Assembly: GCA_963675945.1 (NCBI GenBank)
Contig: OY780932.1
Span: 1,798,001-1,862,000 of the forward strand
DNA from: G963556115 sp963675945
Lineage (GTDB): Bacteria; Planctomycetota; SZUA-567
Reading direction: 5' to 3'
DNA length: 64,000 bases
The position numbers were made by a program, and so were the translations under genes. The stretch's first letter is position 1. Every line of letters starts with the position of its first letter. A model generated the notes under the pieces. That model was not told the origin of the DNA and made no database searches. It saw only the letters and a program-made list of their open reading frames with translations. This document shows positions 35,275 to 43,115 of this stretch, one piece after another.

Positions 35275-36597
35275 ATGAATAGAGCAAAGATACCCTTTGA
35301 TCCGGCAAAGTTCCCTTTCTTCTATGGGTATATGATCTTTTTATGCTCCTCTATGGGTATGTTGATGAGTGGACCGGGGCAGACTACCGGGATATCCGCT
35401 TTTACCAATTCGCTGATTGCGCACCTACATATTACACGTTTTGAACTCAGCATTACCTACATGCTTGGAACAATCGCCTCGGCGGTACTGATAGCCTGGT
35501 TTGGCAAGGTACTCGACATCTTCTCGGTGCGCCGGGTCGTCTCGCTCTCGGTGATCGGTCTTGGGTGTTTTCTCTTTTATATGGCTTATTGTGACAAGAT
35601 TGCAGCCTTCTTCGGCGGCGGGATAGTGGCGGCGATGGTGGTGGCGACTATCGGTTTCTGGATGGTGCGCTTCTGCGGGCAGGGGATTCTGAGCCTGACC
35701 AGCCGGAATATGCTGATGAAATGGTTTGATAAGAAGCGCGGACGAGCCAATGCTTTTCTCGGGGTCTTTATCGTGGTGACCTTCTCCTTTATGCCGCCGA
35801 TCTTCAATGCGTTGCAGGAGGCGACCTCCTGGCGCGGGGCGTGGGTGATACTCGGGATAATCGCTATTGCTTATTCGGTCTTTGTGCTGATCTTCTATCG
35901 CGATAAGCCGGAGGATTCGGGGCTGCTCCCGGATGGCGTGAGCATGGAAGAGCGGGAGCGGGAATTACGCGAGGTGGCGAGCGCGGATCGGGAGGTGGAC
36001 TGGGAGTATGGGGCGGTACTCAAGAATTACTCCTTCTGGATCTTCAATATCGGACTCTCGATGTATAGTTTGATCATAACCGCGGTGACCTTCCATATCG
36101 AGTCGATCTTTCAGGTGGCTGGGCGCGGGAGTGATGAGGCCTTCGGGATGTTCAAATATGCCGCGATAATCGGCGTGGTGGTCAATATCACCTGCGGTTT
36201 TCTTGCCGACGGGAAGTTTTTTAAGCACCGACTTCACTGGCTCCTGCTGGTTATGCTGTTGGGGTTGATCGGGGCGATGTTCGGGGTGGTGCTGCTGGAT
36301 AGCTCGGCGCTGGCGGTGTTGCTGATTATAATTGGGCATGGCCTCTCTTCCGGAGTCTTCGGGGCGATCTCTAGCCTGGTCTGGCCGCGTTACTACGGCA
36401 GGGTGCATCTGGGGCAGGTGAGCGGCTTGGCTATGTCCTTTATGATACTCTTCAGTGCGATCGGACCGAGTATTTTTGGTTGGAGTTATGAATATTGTAA
36501 CGGCTATACCATGGGTTCGTATATCATTATCGGGGTGTTGGTTATTTTTGCCTTTGGGTCGCTGTGGGCGAAGTTCCCGCATCAGCGGCAAGGTTGA
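35275..36597 (+). CDS. MFS transporter, oxalate/formate antiporter-like (OFA) family
   Basis: A 440-residue protein with 12 predicted membrane segments and the OFA-type N-terminus FFYGYMIF. A central cytoplasmic loop (about 205-245) divides the two halves. It probably moves a small carboxylate across the inner membrane; the substrate cannot be read from sequence. AGGTGAAAA precedes the ATG. Repeat elements begin right after the stop. Confidence 0.75.
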   Translation: MNRAKIPFDPAKFPFFYGYMIFLCSSMGMLMSGPGQTTGISAFTNSLIAHLHITRFELSITYMLGTIASAVLIAWFGKVLDIFSVRRVVSLSVIGLGCFLFYMAYCDKIAAFFGGGIVAAMVVATIGFWMVRFCGQGILSLTSRNMLMKWFDKKRGRANAFLGVFIVVTFSFMPPIFNALQEATSWRGAWVILGIIAIAYSVFVLIFYRDKPEDSGLLPDGVSMEERERELREVASADREVDWEYGAVLKNYSFWIFNIGLSMYSLIITAVTFHIESIFQVAGRGSDEAFGMFKYAAIIGVVVNITCGFLADGKFFKHRLHWLLLVMLLGLIGAMFGVVLLDSSALAVLLIIIGHGLSSGVFGAISSLVWPRYYGRVHLGQVSGLAMSFMILFSAIGPSIFGWSYEYCNGYTMGSYIIIGVLVIFAFGSLWAKFPHQRQG

Positions 36598-37428
36598 AAA
36601 TTGCGAGAGTAATTTTCTATATGATTGAGGATATGGGAAATCACTAAGGTGATTTCCCATGTTTGGTAAGAAGGAATGGTACAGCCCTCAGTAAAGCTGA
36701 GGGCTGAGGCTGCTTCTGTAGCTCGCCCATTTGCATGGGCGTTTGGCATACCTTTTTCAAAGGTATGTCTCCGTTACTGTACGCAGTAACGGAGAGTATA
36801 ATCGTAAGCAGAATAACGGTTAAATCAAGCTGATCGCTCTGCGCAAGAGCACTGACCTCAGCCAACCTAAAACCTAACTCCGAAGGCCTACACCCTCGCG
36901 CCAATTAGCTACACCTAAAACCTCTCTTCAAACCTTGAAAATTGCTCACGCAATTTTCAAATTGTAGCTGAAGCGATACACAACTCGACCGGAGGGAGAG
37001 TATTTTCTGAGAGGACGCATGCGAGTTCCGAACTGGTGAGGAATGAGTCGTGTGCATATCCCTAGATGTGGGTGTTCGAGTTGTCCATAAGATGCCACGT
37101 CTTGAGAACTGGTGAGCAAGAGGTGGTACGAGAATTAAGCAGTGCTTTGCCCGTTGTTCGGGCGAAAGTAGGTCGAAGGTTTTATGAGCTGGCGAATAAA
37201 ACTTGAGAGTATAATCATAGGTGGCTGAGAGGTGAGGTTTCGTTGAACGCTTTGTGTTAGAACCCATTTTTTTCAATCCAAAATCTTAATTCGAAGGTTT
37301 TGTAGCTTTAAGCGGGTGGTTATCCCTGGAGCCTACAATGAAAATTGCAAGAGCAATTTTTATATGGCTGATGGTGATGAGCAGTGTTTAATTTAAGGTT
37401 TGGCATTAGAGCTTTGATTTTAAAAACG
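36598..37428. repeat. Intergenic modular hairpin repeat block 1
   Basis: The block contains the same modules as 56.2-58.9 kb: GAAAATTGC/GCAATTTTC hairpins, GGGAAATCAC/GTGATTTCCC, CAGCCCTCAG/CTGAGGGCTG, CGCCCAT/ATGGGCG, GCATACC/GGTATG and GTTACTG/CAGTAAC. Stem sequences differ from the other copies yet still pair. Short open frames on the minus strand here are not credible genes. Confidence 0.8.
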
Positions 37429-38121
37429 TTATTGAAAGTGCTTTGCTAACTTTTTAATGGTTTCATTTAGGATTTGCCTACAATCTGCTTCTTGAGCAAC
37501 TTCACTTACAGCAGTATAAAGATCTTCATAGAAATTTTCATCACCAGTAAGGCGATGCCAAAACTCTTTTCCAATGTAAACAGGAAAATCTTTGTCTATA
37601 GCTTTATAGTTACCACTCAATTCTTCAGGTGTTCCGTAAAACACTCCAACAATCATGTCAGTTGTTTGAAGAGAAAGTCCGTTCGTTCTTGCAAGTTTCT
37701 TAACCCCATTAAAATGGTCACATATCGTCTTAACATCGTCTTTGTTGATTGTTTGGGGACCTGACTTGATTTGGCAATATTTTTTTCTGCCGTCAATTTG
37801 ATCATCAAACTCAATATCGATACCGGAAGTAGTAGAAGCAAACGCTTCAAGTACCTCATGACAAAAATTCTGAAAGTTAGAGCCAAATGAAGTTTTGATT
37901 GAAGTTCCTAATACTCTTGGATATATTATAGCTTTTGCAATACTTTCCGGTTTACTGTCTCCACAAAGATAATTCGCTAAATACATATCAAGAAAAGGAT
38001 TGAATGTTACATTTTGTGGCTTTTGGCATTTGACAGTGTTTTTAATATGATTCGTTATTATTGTGTCTCTAAAAAAGCTTTTTGCTTTATTAAGAATTTC
38101 TTCTTTTTGTTGCTTATTCAT
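37429..38121 (-). CDS. PmeII-like type II restriction endonuclease
   Basis: The 230-residue protein resembles PmeII-family endonucleases: NPFLDMYLANYL near residue 41, PESIAKAIIYPRVLGTS near 58, and SGIDIEFDDQIDGRKK from 99. The candidate PD-(D/E)xK-type site is Asp102 with Gln117-x-Lys119 (CQIKSG). HRLTGDE follows near residue 190. It should cut unmodified DNA at the site protected by the divergent methyltransferase. The gene is AT-rich compared with neighbours and lies between repeats and the methyltransferase, as expected for a transferred restriction system. GGAG is 8 bases before the ATG. Confidence 0.8.
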   Translation of the reverse strand: MNKQQKEEILNKAKSFFRDTIITNHIKNTVKCQKPQNVTFNPFLDMYLANYLCGDSKPESIAKAIIYPRVLGTSIKTSFGSNFQNFCHEVLEAFASTTSGIDIEFDDQIDGRKKYCQIKSGPQTINKDDVKTICDHFNGVKKLARTNGLSLQTTDMIVGVFYGTPEELSGNYKAIDKDFPVYIGKEFWHRLTGDENFYEDLYTAVSEVAQEADCRQILNETIKKLAKHFQ

Positions 38122-38186
38122 ATTTTAATCTCCAGTTTAATAATACTTAATTTTACCAATTATTCAACTTTAATCAAATAAATATA

Positions 38187-38239
38187 TTGACATTTGTTGA
38201 GATAAGGAAATAATAACCATTGCATAGGCAATGGTTATT
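38187..38239 (+). promoter_or_regulatory. Methyltransferase promoter and palindromic operator
   Basis: TTGACA (38187-38192) and TAATAA (38211-38216), 18 bases apart. A perfect 12-bp inverted repeat, AATAACCATTGC (38212-38223) with GCAATGGTTATT (38228-38239), covers the -10 box and the start region. It is a likely autorepression site for the HTH domain of the methyltransferase. Confidence 0.7.
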
Positions 38240-38262
38240 AAGTGAGTTGCAGGAAAAGGAAG

Positions 38263-39489
38263 ATGACAACGATAGAACGAAGTGTAAAAGTAACTGAAGC
38301 TGCAGAAGTAATAGGTGTATCAGTAGATACAATACGTAGATGGGAGAAGAAAGGACTTGTCAAGGCGAGTCGAGATAATTGTAATTGTCGTATTTTTTCT
38401 ATTAAAGAGCTTGTGAGAGTTAAGAATAAGTATAATGGTATTACACCTGATAGAGAGTTTTGTACTTTGCCTCAGAAGAAGTTGACAAAATATAAAGTTA
38501 TTGAACTTTTTACAGGTGCGGGTGGACTTGCGCTAGGTCTATCTCGTGCTGGTTTACGCACAGAGCTTGCTGTTGAAATTGATAAGGATGCTTGTGAAAC
38601 TTTAAAGCAAAATAAGAATAAGCATAAATTATCATGGAAGAAAATAATCAACGATGATATTAAGAATATAGTAGATTTTTCCGAATATAAAGATCAAGTT
38701 GATGTTGTAGCAGGCGGATTTCCTTGCCAAGCGTTTAGTTATGCTGGTTTGTCTAAGGGCTTTGCGGATACACGTGGTACGTTGTTTTTTGAGTTTTCCC
38801 GTTGTATAAAAGATGTGCAACCTAAATTAGTCTTGGGAGAAAATGTCAGAGGGCTTCTGCGGCATGATCGTGGTAAGACCTTGGCGACGATGATCAATGT
38901 TCTTGATGATTTGGGGTATAGGATGAAGTATAGACTTCTCCGTGGGCAATTTCATGATGTGCCGCAAAAGCGGGAGCGTTTGGTAATAATTGGCATACGT
39001 AAGGATTTTGATATCCCATTTATATTTCCAGAGGAGAAGGATTACACTATATCGATACGAGAAGCATTAAAGGATTGCCCTGAGTCTGATGGAGCTAAAT
39101 ATCCACTAAAAAAATTAGAAGTACTCAAATTAGTTCCGCCAGGAGGCTATTGGCGAGATTTACCAGAAACCATTAAAAAAGAGTATATGGGGGCGAGTTA
39201 TTACTTAGGTGGTGGTAAAACAGGGATGGCTAGGCGTCTATCATGGGACGAACCAAGTTTGACATTGACTTGTAGTCCTGCGCAGAAACAAACAGAGAGA
39301 TGTCACCCCGAAGAGACGCGTCCATTGAGTATACGTGAATATGCTAGAATTCAAACATTCCCTGATGACTGGGAATTTACAGGTTCAATTGCATCTCAAT
39401 ACAAACAGATAGGCAATGCGGTTCCTGTAAATATGGGGTATCATATTGGAAATTGTTTGATAACGATGCTTAATTCACTTTCGTTATAA
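38263..39489 (+). CDS. DNA (cytosine-5) methyltransferase with N-terminal MerR-type HTH
   Basis: The start is placed at the ATG at 38263 (AGGAAAAGGAAG upstream); an in-frame GTG at 38242 overlaps near the operator. Residues about 6-55 form a MerR-type helix-turn-helix (TEAAEVIGVSVDTIRRWEKKGL). The catalytic part has motif I ELFTGAGGLALG near 83, motif IV GFPCQAFS with the catalytic Cys near 154, motif VI GENVRGL, motif VIII QKRERLVIIG and motif X GNAVPVNM. It should methylate cytosine in the restriction site and, through the HTH, repress its own promoter. Confidence 0.9.
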   Translation: MTTIERSVKVTEAAEVIGVSVDTIRRWEKKGLVKASRDNCNCRIFSIKELVRVKNKYNGITPDREFCTLPQKKLTKYKVIELFTGAGGLALGLSRAGLRTELAVEIDKDACETLKQNKNKHKLSWKKIINDDIKNIVDFSEYKDQVDVVAGGFPCQAFSYAGLSKGFADTRGTLFFEFSRCIKDVQPKLVLGENVRGLLRHDRGKTLATMINVLDDLGYRMKYRLLRGQFHDVPQKRERLVIIGIRKDFDIPFIFPEEKDYTISIREALKDCPESDGAKYPLKKLEVLKLVPPGGYWRDLPETIKKEYMGASYYLGGGKTGMARRLSWDEPSLTLTCSPAQKQTERCHPEETRPLSIREYARIQTFPDDWEFTGSIASQYKQIGNAVPVNMGYHIGNCLITMLNSLSL

Positions 39490-39503
39490 GTGAAAGCTTG
39501 CTA

Positions 39504-41339
39504 TCAAGTTGTAATTTTCACCCCTAGAGGCAGGGTGATAGTGAAGCGGCAGCCGCCTGCGGGGAGGTTCTCTACGCTGATACTCCCGGCGTGTTTCTGA
39601 ATAATATTGTAAACAATCGAGAGGCCGAGCCCCATATTGCTCGCCTTGTCGTGCTTGGTGGTGGAGAACGGGAGGAAGATGTCCGGCAGCAGCTCGGCGT
39701 CGACACCGGGGCCGTTGTCCTGATGGATAATAGTTACCCTGCCGGCTTCCGGTTCAGGGTGTAGCGAGATGTCGATCACGCCCCCGTCCTCCAGGGCGTC
39801 GAGGCTGTTCTTGACCAGATTGAGGAAGACCTCGCGGATCTCGGTCTGATTGGCGTGAATCAGTATCGGGGTGTCCTCCTGAGTGAAGTTGATGTGGGTA
39901 CTCTGGGTGCTGGCGTTATGTTTGAGCAGGCGCAGGAGGCGACTGATCATGGCGCTGAGGTCGAAGCTGGCGCGCTCAAGCTGGGCGCGGTCGGAGAGGA
40001 GGAAGATATTCTTCAGGATCCGCTTGATGTGGATGACCTCGTCCTCCAGTTCGCCGAGTACCTCCTCGCGCTCCTCTTTAGCCACATCATCAAAGCGCAG
40101 AAAACTCAGGTTATTGGAGATTACCTCCAGCGGATTGTTGATCTCGTGCGCCACCCCGGCGGCGAGCAGACCGACTGAAGAAAGCCTTTCGGCGAGAATA
40201 GCCTGTTTGCGCAGATACTCCTTCTCGGTAACATCCTCAATAATCAGAATACAGCCGATGTAATCGGCGTCGTCGATAATCGGGTAGATCACCAGATTGA
40301 CCTCCAAGCTGTGCTCGTTGATATTGAGCGGTAATTCGTAGAAGGTGACCTCTTTGCGCTCTTTGACCGCCTTGGTGATGCGTTCGCGCAGGGAGAAGTT
40401 CTTGTCGCCTAAAAGCGAGTTTAGGTGTTGGCCTTCTTCCGACTCCACCCGGAAGAACTTGCGCCCGCGGTGGTTGATGAGCTTGATATTCTGGTACTGG
40501 TCGAGTACCAGCAGGTTTACCGGCAGGTGCAGGAGGATGGCTTCGTTGTAGCGCAGCAGATTGTAGAAGTCGGAGATGTCCTTGTCGGTGGCGGTGTCGC
40601 GGCTGATCTGGTTGTAGCTGAGTTTGATCAGGTTGCGCTTGTCGATAGTGGTGGTCGGATTGGTAAAGATAATCGTACCCTTGCGGAAGACCGAGATCAT
40701 ATCGGCGAGATTGCCAACCTCATCGATATTGTGGGTGATCCAGAGGATGGAGAGTCCGCGTTCCTTCTGCTTCTCGATGAGGGCGATAATCTTGGCCTGA
40801 TCGTCAGCGTCGAGACGGTCAAGAATCTCATCGAGAATGAGCAGCCGCGGATTGAGAGCGAGCTGCAGGATGACACTGAGAGCCACGCTCTTGGACTTGG
40901 GTAGTGACTTGACCTCGGTATTGACTGAGATATCGAACTTGCTCTCAGAGAGTATCTGCTCGACCTGACGCCGGAGTTTGCGCCGATTGATGAAGAAGAG
41001 ATCCAACATATTGCGCCGGGTTACCAGGAAGTTCTCCATGACGCTGAGGTGGTCGAGGAGGTGGAAGTACTGGTGGATATAGACTATGCCGTGGCGGCGG
41101 GATTTGCTGAAGTTCCAGTGTCGTTGGAACTTACCGTCGATGGCGATGGCGCCGCTGGTAGGGGTGATCAGCCCGGAGAGTATCTTGCAGAGGGTGGATT
41201 TGCCCCCACCGTGCTTGCCGACGAGCGCATGGACGGTGCCTGGCTCAATCGTAAGATTGAGGTTGCTCAGGATAGGCTCGGCGGCTACACTGTAGTTGAT
41301 GTGGCGCAGCTCGATAAAGAGCGGGGTGTTTATCCGCAT
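39504..41339 (-). CDS. ABC-ATPase/PAS/histidine kinase hybrid sensor
   Basis: The start is the ATG at 41339, one base after the response regulator stop (TGACATG). The 611-residue protein has three parts. Residues 5-240 are a sugar-type ABC ATPase with Walker A GKHGGGKST (41-49), Walker B LLILDE and an ITHN H-loop. Its signature LSGGQ is replaced by LPKSKSVAL and the D-loop is DEILDRLD. Residues about 262-370 are a PAS-like domain. The rest is a histidine kinase with GVAHEINNPL (His near 398), N box NLVKNSLDAL, G1 DNGPGVD and G2 GLGLSIV. No membrane helix is present. It probably senses through contact with transporter permeases and phosphorylates the NtrC-type partner. Confidence 0.9.
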   Translation of the reverse strand: MRINTPLFIELRHINYSVAAEPILSNLNLTIEPGTVHALVGKHGGGKSTLCKILSGLITPTSGAIAIDGKFQRHWNFSKSRRHGIVYIHQYFHLLDHLSVMENFLVTRRNMLDLFFINRRKLRRQVEQILSESKFDISVNTEVKSLPKSKSVALSVILQLALNPRLLILDEILDRLDADDQAKIIALIEKQKERGLSILWITHNIDEVGNLADMISVFRKGTIIFTNPTTTIDKRNLIKLSYNQISRDTATDKDISDFYNLLRYNEAILLHLPVNLLVLDQYQNIKLINHRGRKFFRVESEEGQHLNSLLGDKNFSLRERITKAVKERKEVTFYELPLNINEHSLEVNLVIYPIIDDADYIGCILIIEDVTEKEYLRKQAILAERLSSVGLLAAGVAHEINNPLEVISNNLSFLRFDDVAKEEREEVLGELEDEVIHIKRILKNIFLLSDRAQLERASFDLSAMISRLLRLLKHNASTQSTHINFTQEDTPILIHANQTEIREVFLNLVKNSLDALEDGGVIDISLHPEPEAGRVTIIHQDNGPGVDAELLPDIFLPFSTTKHDKASNMGLGLSIVYNIIQKHAGSISVENLPAGGCRFTITLPLGVKITT

Positions 41340-41340
41340 G

Positions 41341-42699
41341 TCAGACCTCGATATTGTGCTTGGCAATCTTATTGTAGAGTGAGCGGCGGCTGATCTTGAG
41401 CAGTTCCGCGGCGCGTTTCTTGTTATACCGAGCATCCTCCAGCGCCTGGAGAATCTCCCGGCGTTCCTTGTTACCGTCACGGATTATGCGCCGGGTAATG
41501 CTGGTGGAGCTTGGGTTGTTGTGCTCGGTTTGGTCGTTTGTATCGCTGACAAAGAAGCTCTCCGGCAGATCGCTCAGATCGATAGTGTCGCTGCGGGTCA
41601 CCGCGCTGGCGTAGTCGATAGTGTTGCGCAGTTCCCGGACATTGCCGTGCCAGGGGTGGCTGCTGAAGGCTTCGCGTACCTCCTCGGAGAGGGTGAAATC
41701 CTTGCCGATAAGGAGGCTCTTCTTCTTCAGGAAGTGTTCGGAGATGATGAAAACATCCTCTAAACGCTCGCGCAGCGGCGGGATGCGGATGATCGCGGTG
41801 TTGAGCCGAAAGAGCAGATCTTGCCGGAAACGCCCCTCCTTGACTCGGGTGTCAAGATCGATATTGGTCGAGGCGATAAAACGTATATCGGCGTGGCGGA
41901 TACGTTGCTCGCCGACGCGTTTGTACTCGCCGCTCTCCAGTACGCGCAGAATTTTGGCTTGTATCTCCAGAGACATATCTCCAATCTCATCCAGATGCAG
42001 CGTGCCGCCGGAGGCCTTCTCAAAGACCCCGGAGTAGTCGGTGCTGGCGCCGGTAAAGGCACCTTTGGCGTGGCCGAAGAGCTCGCTGTCCAGGAGACTC
42101 TCGGCGAAGGCGGCGCAGTTTACCTGGATCAGCGGTTTGTCGCGCAGGAGGGAGTGGGAGTGGATCTCCTTGGTCAGTACCTCCTTGCCGGTGCCGCTCT
42201 CGCCGAAGATCAGTATCGGCAGGTCGGTGCCGGCGATACGTCGTGCGCGCCCGAGCATCTCGATACTCTCCGGGTCGGAGGTGATGAAACTTGAGCACTT
42301 GATCGCGCTGAGGCTGCGGTTTTCCCGCTTGATCTCCTCCAGCTCGAAGACGCGTTCGATGGTGATGAGCAGCTTGTTGAAGAGCAGGGGCTTCTCCAGA
42401 AAATCGTAGGCTCCGCGCTTGACCGCCTCTACCGCCATCTCGATCGTACCGTGGCCGGTGATCATAATGACCGGCAGCTCAGGGTAGCTGCTCTTGAGCT
42501 GGCTGAGCAGATCTATGCCCTTCTCTTTACCGAGCATGACATCCAACAGGATCAGATCCGGGCGCTCGTTCTCGATCAGCGCCAGTGCCTGTGCCGAGTT
42601 CTGCGCACACTCTACCCGGTACTCCAGCTTCGTAAGATTGCGCTTGAGACTCTTGAGTATCCGTTCCTGATCATCAATGATAATAATTTGCTTCTGCAT
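41341..42699 (-). CDS. NtrC-family sigma-54 response regulator
   Basis: The 452-residue protein has a receiver domain (1-120, phospho-acceptor Asp53 in LILLDVML), an AAA+ domain with Walker A GESGTGKE (166-173), the sigma-54 contact loop GAFTGA and Walker B LHLDEIG, and a Fis-type HTH at the end (NKKRAAELLKISRRSLYNKI). It should activate sigma-54 promoters when phosphorylated by the downstream hybrid kinase. CAGGA lies 8 bases before the ATG. Confidence 0.95.
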   Translation of the reverse strand: MQKQIIIIDDQERILKSLKRNLTKLEYRVECAQNSAQALALIENERPDLILLDVMLGKEKGIDLLSQLKSSYPELPVIMITGHGTIEMAVEAVKRGAYDFLEKPLLFNKLLITIERVFELEEIKRENRSLSAIKCSSFITSDPESIEMLGRARRIAGTDLPILIFGESGTGKEVLTKEIHSHSLLRDKPLIQVNCAAFAESLLDSELFGHAKGAFTGASTDYSGVFEKASGGTLHLDEIGDMSLEIQAKILRVLESGEYKRVGEQRIRHADIRFIASTNIDLDTRVKEGRFRQDLLFRLNTAIIRIPPLRERLEDVFIISEHFLKKKSLLIGKDFTLSEEVREAFSSHPWHGNVRELRNTIDYASAVTRSDTIDLSDLPESFFVSDTNDQTEHNNPSSTSITRRIIRDGNKERREILQALEDARYNKKRAAELLKISRRSLYNKIAKHNIEV

Positions 42700-42796
42700 A
42701 ATAATGTCCTGACCTCATCTGCTCTCTTGGTACTCGGCTTGTGCTTGTAGTATGCCTGCTATTGTAGCCTTAGTCAAATTAATATTAAGGGGTTTT

Positions 42797-42846
42797 TGCA
42801 CACTCTGTGAATTTACAAAGTGTGAACATGTGAGAAAATGTGTGCA
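42797..42846. promoter_or_regulatory. Candidate activator-binding site (UAS)
   Basis: Inverted repeat TGCACAC (42797-42803) and GTGTGCA (42840-42846), with TGTGAA-type repeats in between. It is centred about 125 bases upstream of the sigma-54-like promoter, the usual distance for an NtrC-type enhancer. Confidence 0.45.
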
Positions 42847-42945
42847 GCTGCAAGGTTGGTTTTTAAATATTGTTTAAATAATATTGAGATGTAACTCGTT
42901 GTTTTGCAAGGTGTTGAGGGTAAGTGTTAGCGAGAGGTTATAAAC

Positions 42946-42960
42946 TGGCACACTTGTTGA
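42946..42960 (+). promoter_or_regulatory. Sigma-54-like promoter of the sugar ABC operon
   Basis: TGGCACACTTGTTGA has GG at 42947-42948 and GA (consensus GC) at the -12 position with the right 10-base spacing. It differs in the final bases from the perfect sigma-54 promoter at 61945-61960 but shares TGGCACACTTGTTG with it. Confidence 0.65.
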
Positions 42961-43115
42961 GTAGAAGGAGATAAAAACTGTAAAAAAAACTGCGAAAATA
43001 CTTCAAAGCGGTGAGCAAGCTGTGGTCTGGCGGTTCTGCGGCGCAAACACTGGCTGTAGAGGCGGCGGTAGTTGGACGGGCGGCTTGTGTTGAGTGTCTT
43101 TAATTAGGAGATGGT
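42961..43115 (+). other. Leader of the sugar ABC operon with antitoxin-like remnant
   Basis: About 150 bases of leader. A frame from 42980 reads KKTAKILQSGEQAVVWRF without a proper start, resembling the N-terminus of VapB antitoxins. It is likely a remnant or chance. AGGAG precedes the ytfR-like ATG at 43116. Confidence 0.3.

Noticed and set aside
36644..37276. Minus-strand frames in the intergenic repeat block
   Set aside because: They run through hairpin repeats shared with other loci in other frames, so they are not coding.
40425..42750. Several + strand frames over the kinase and regulator genes
   Set aside because: They are antisense frames of high-GC genes with clear kinase and NtrC motifs on the minus strand.
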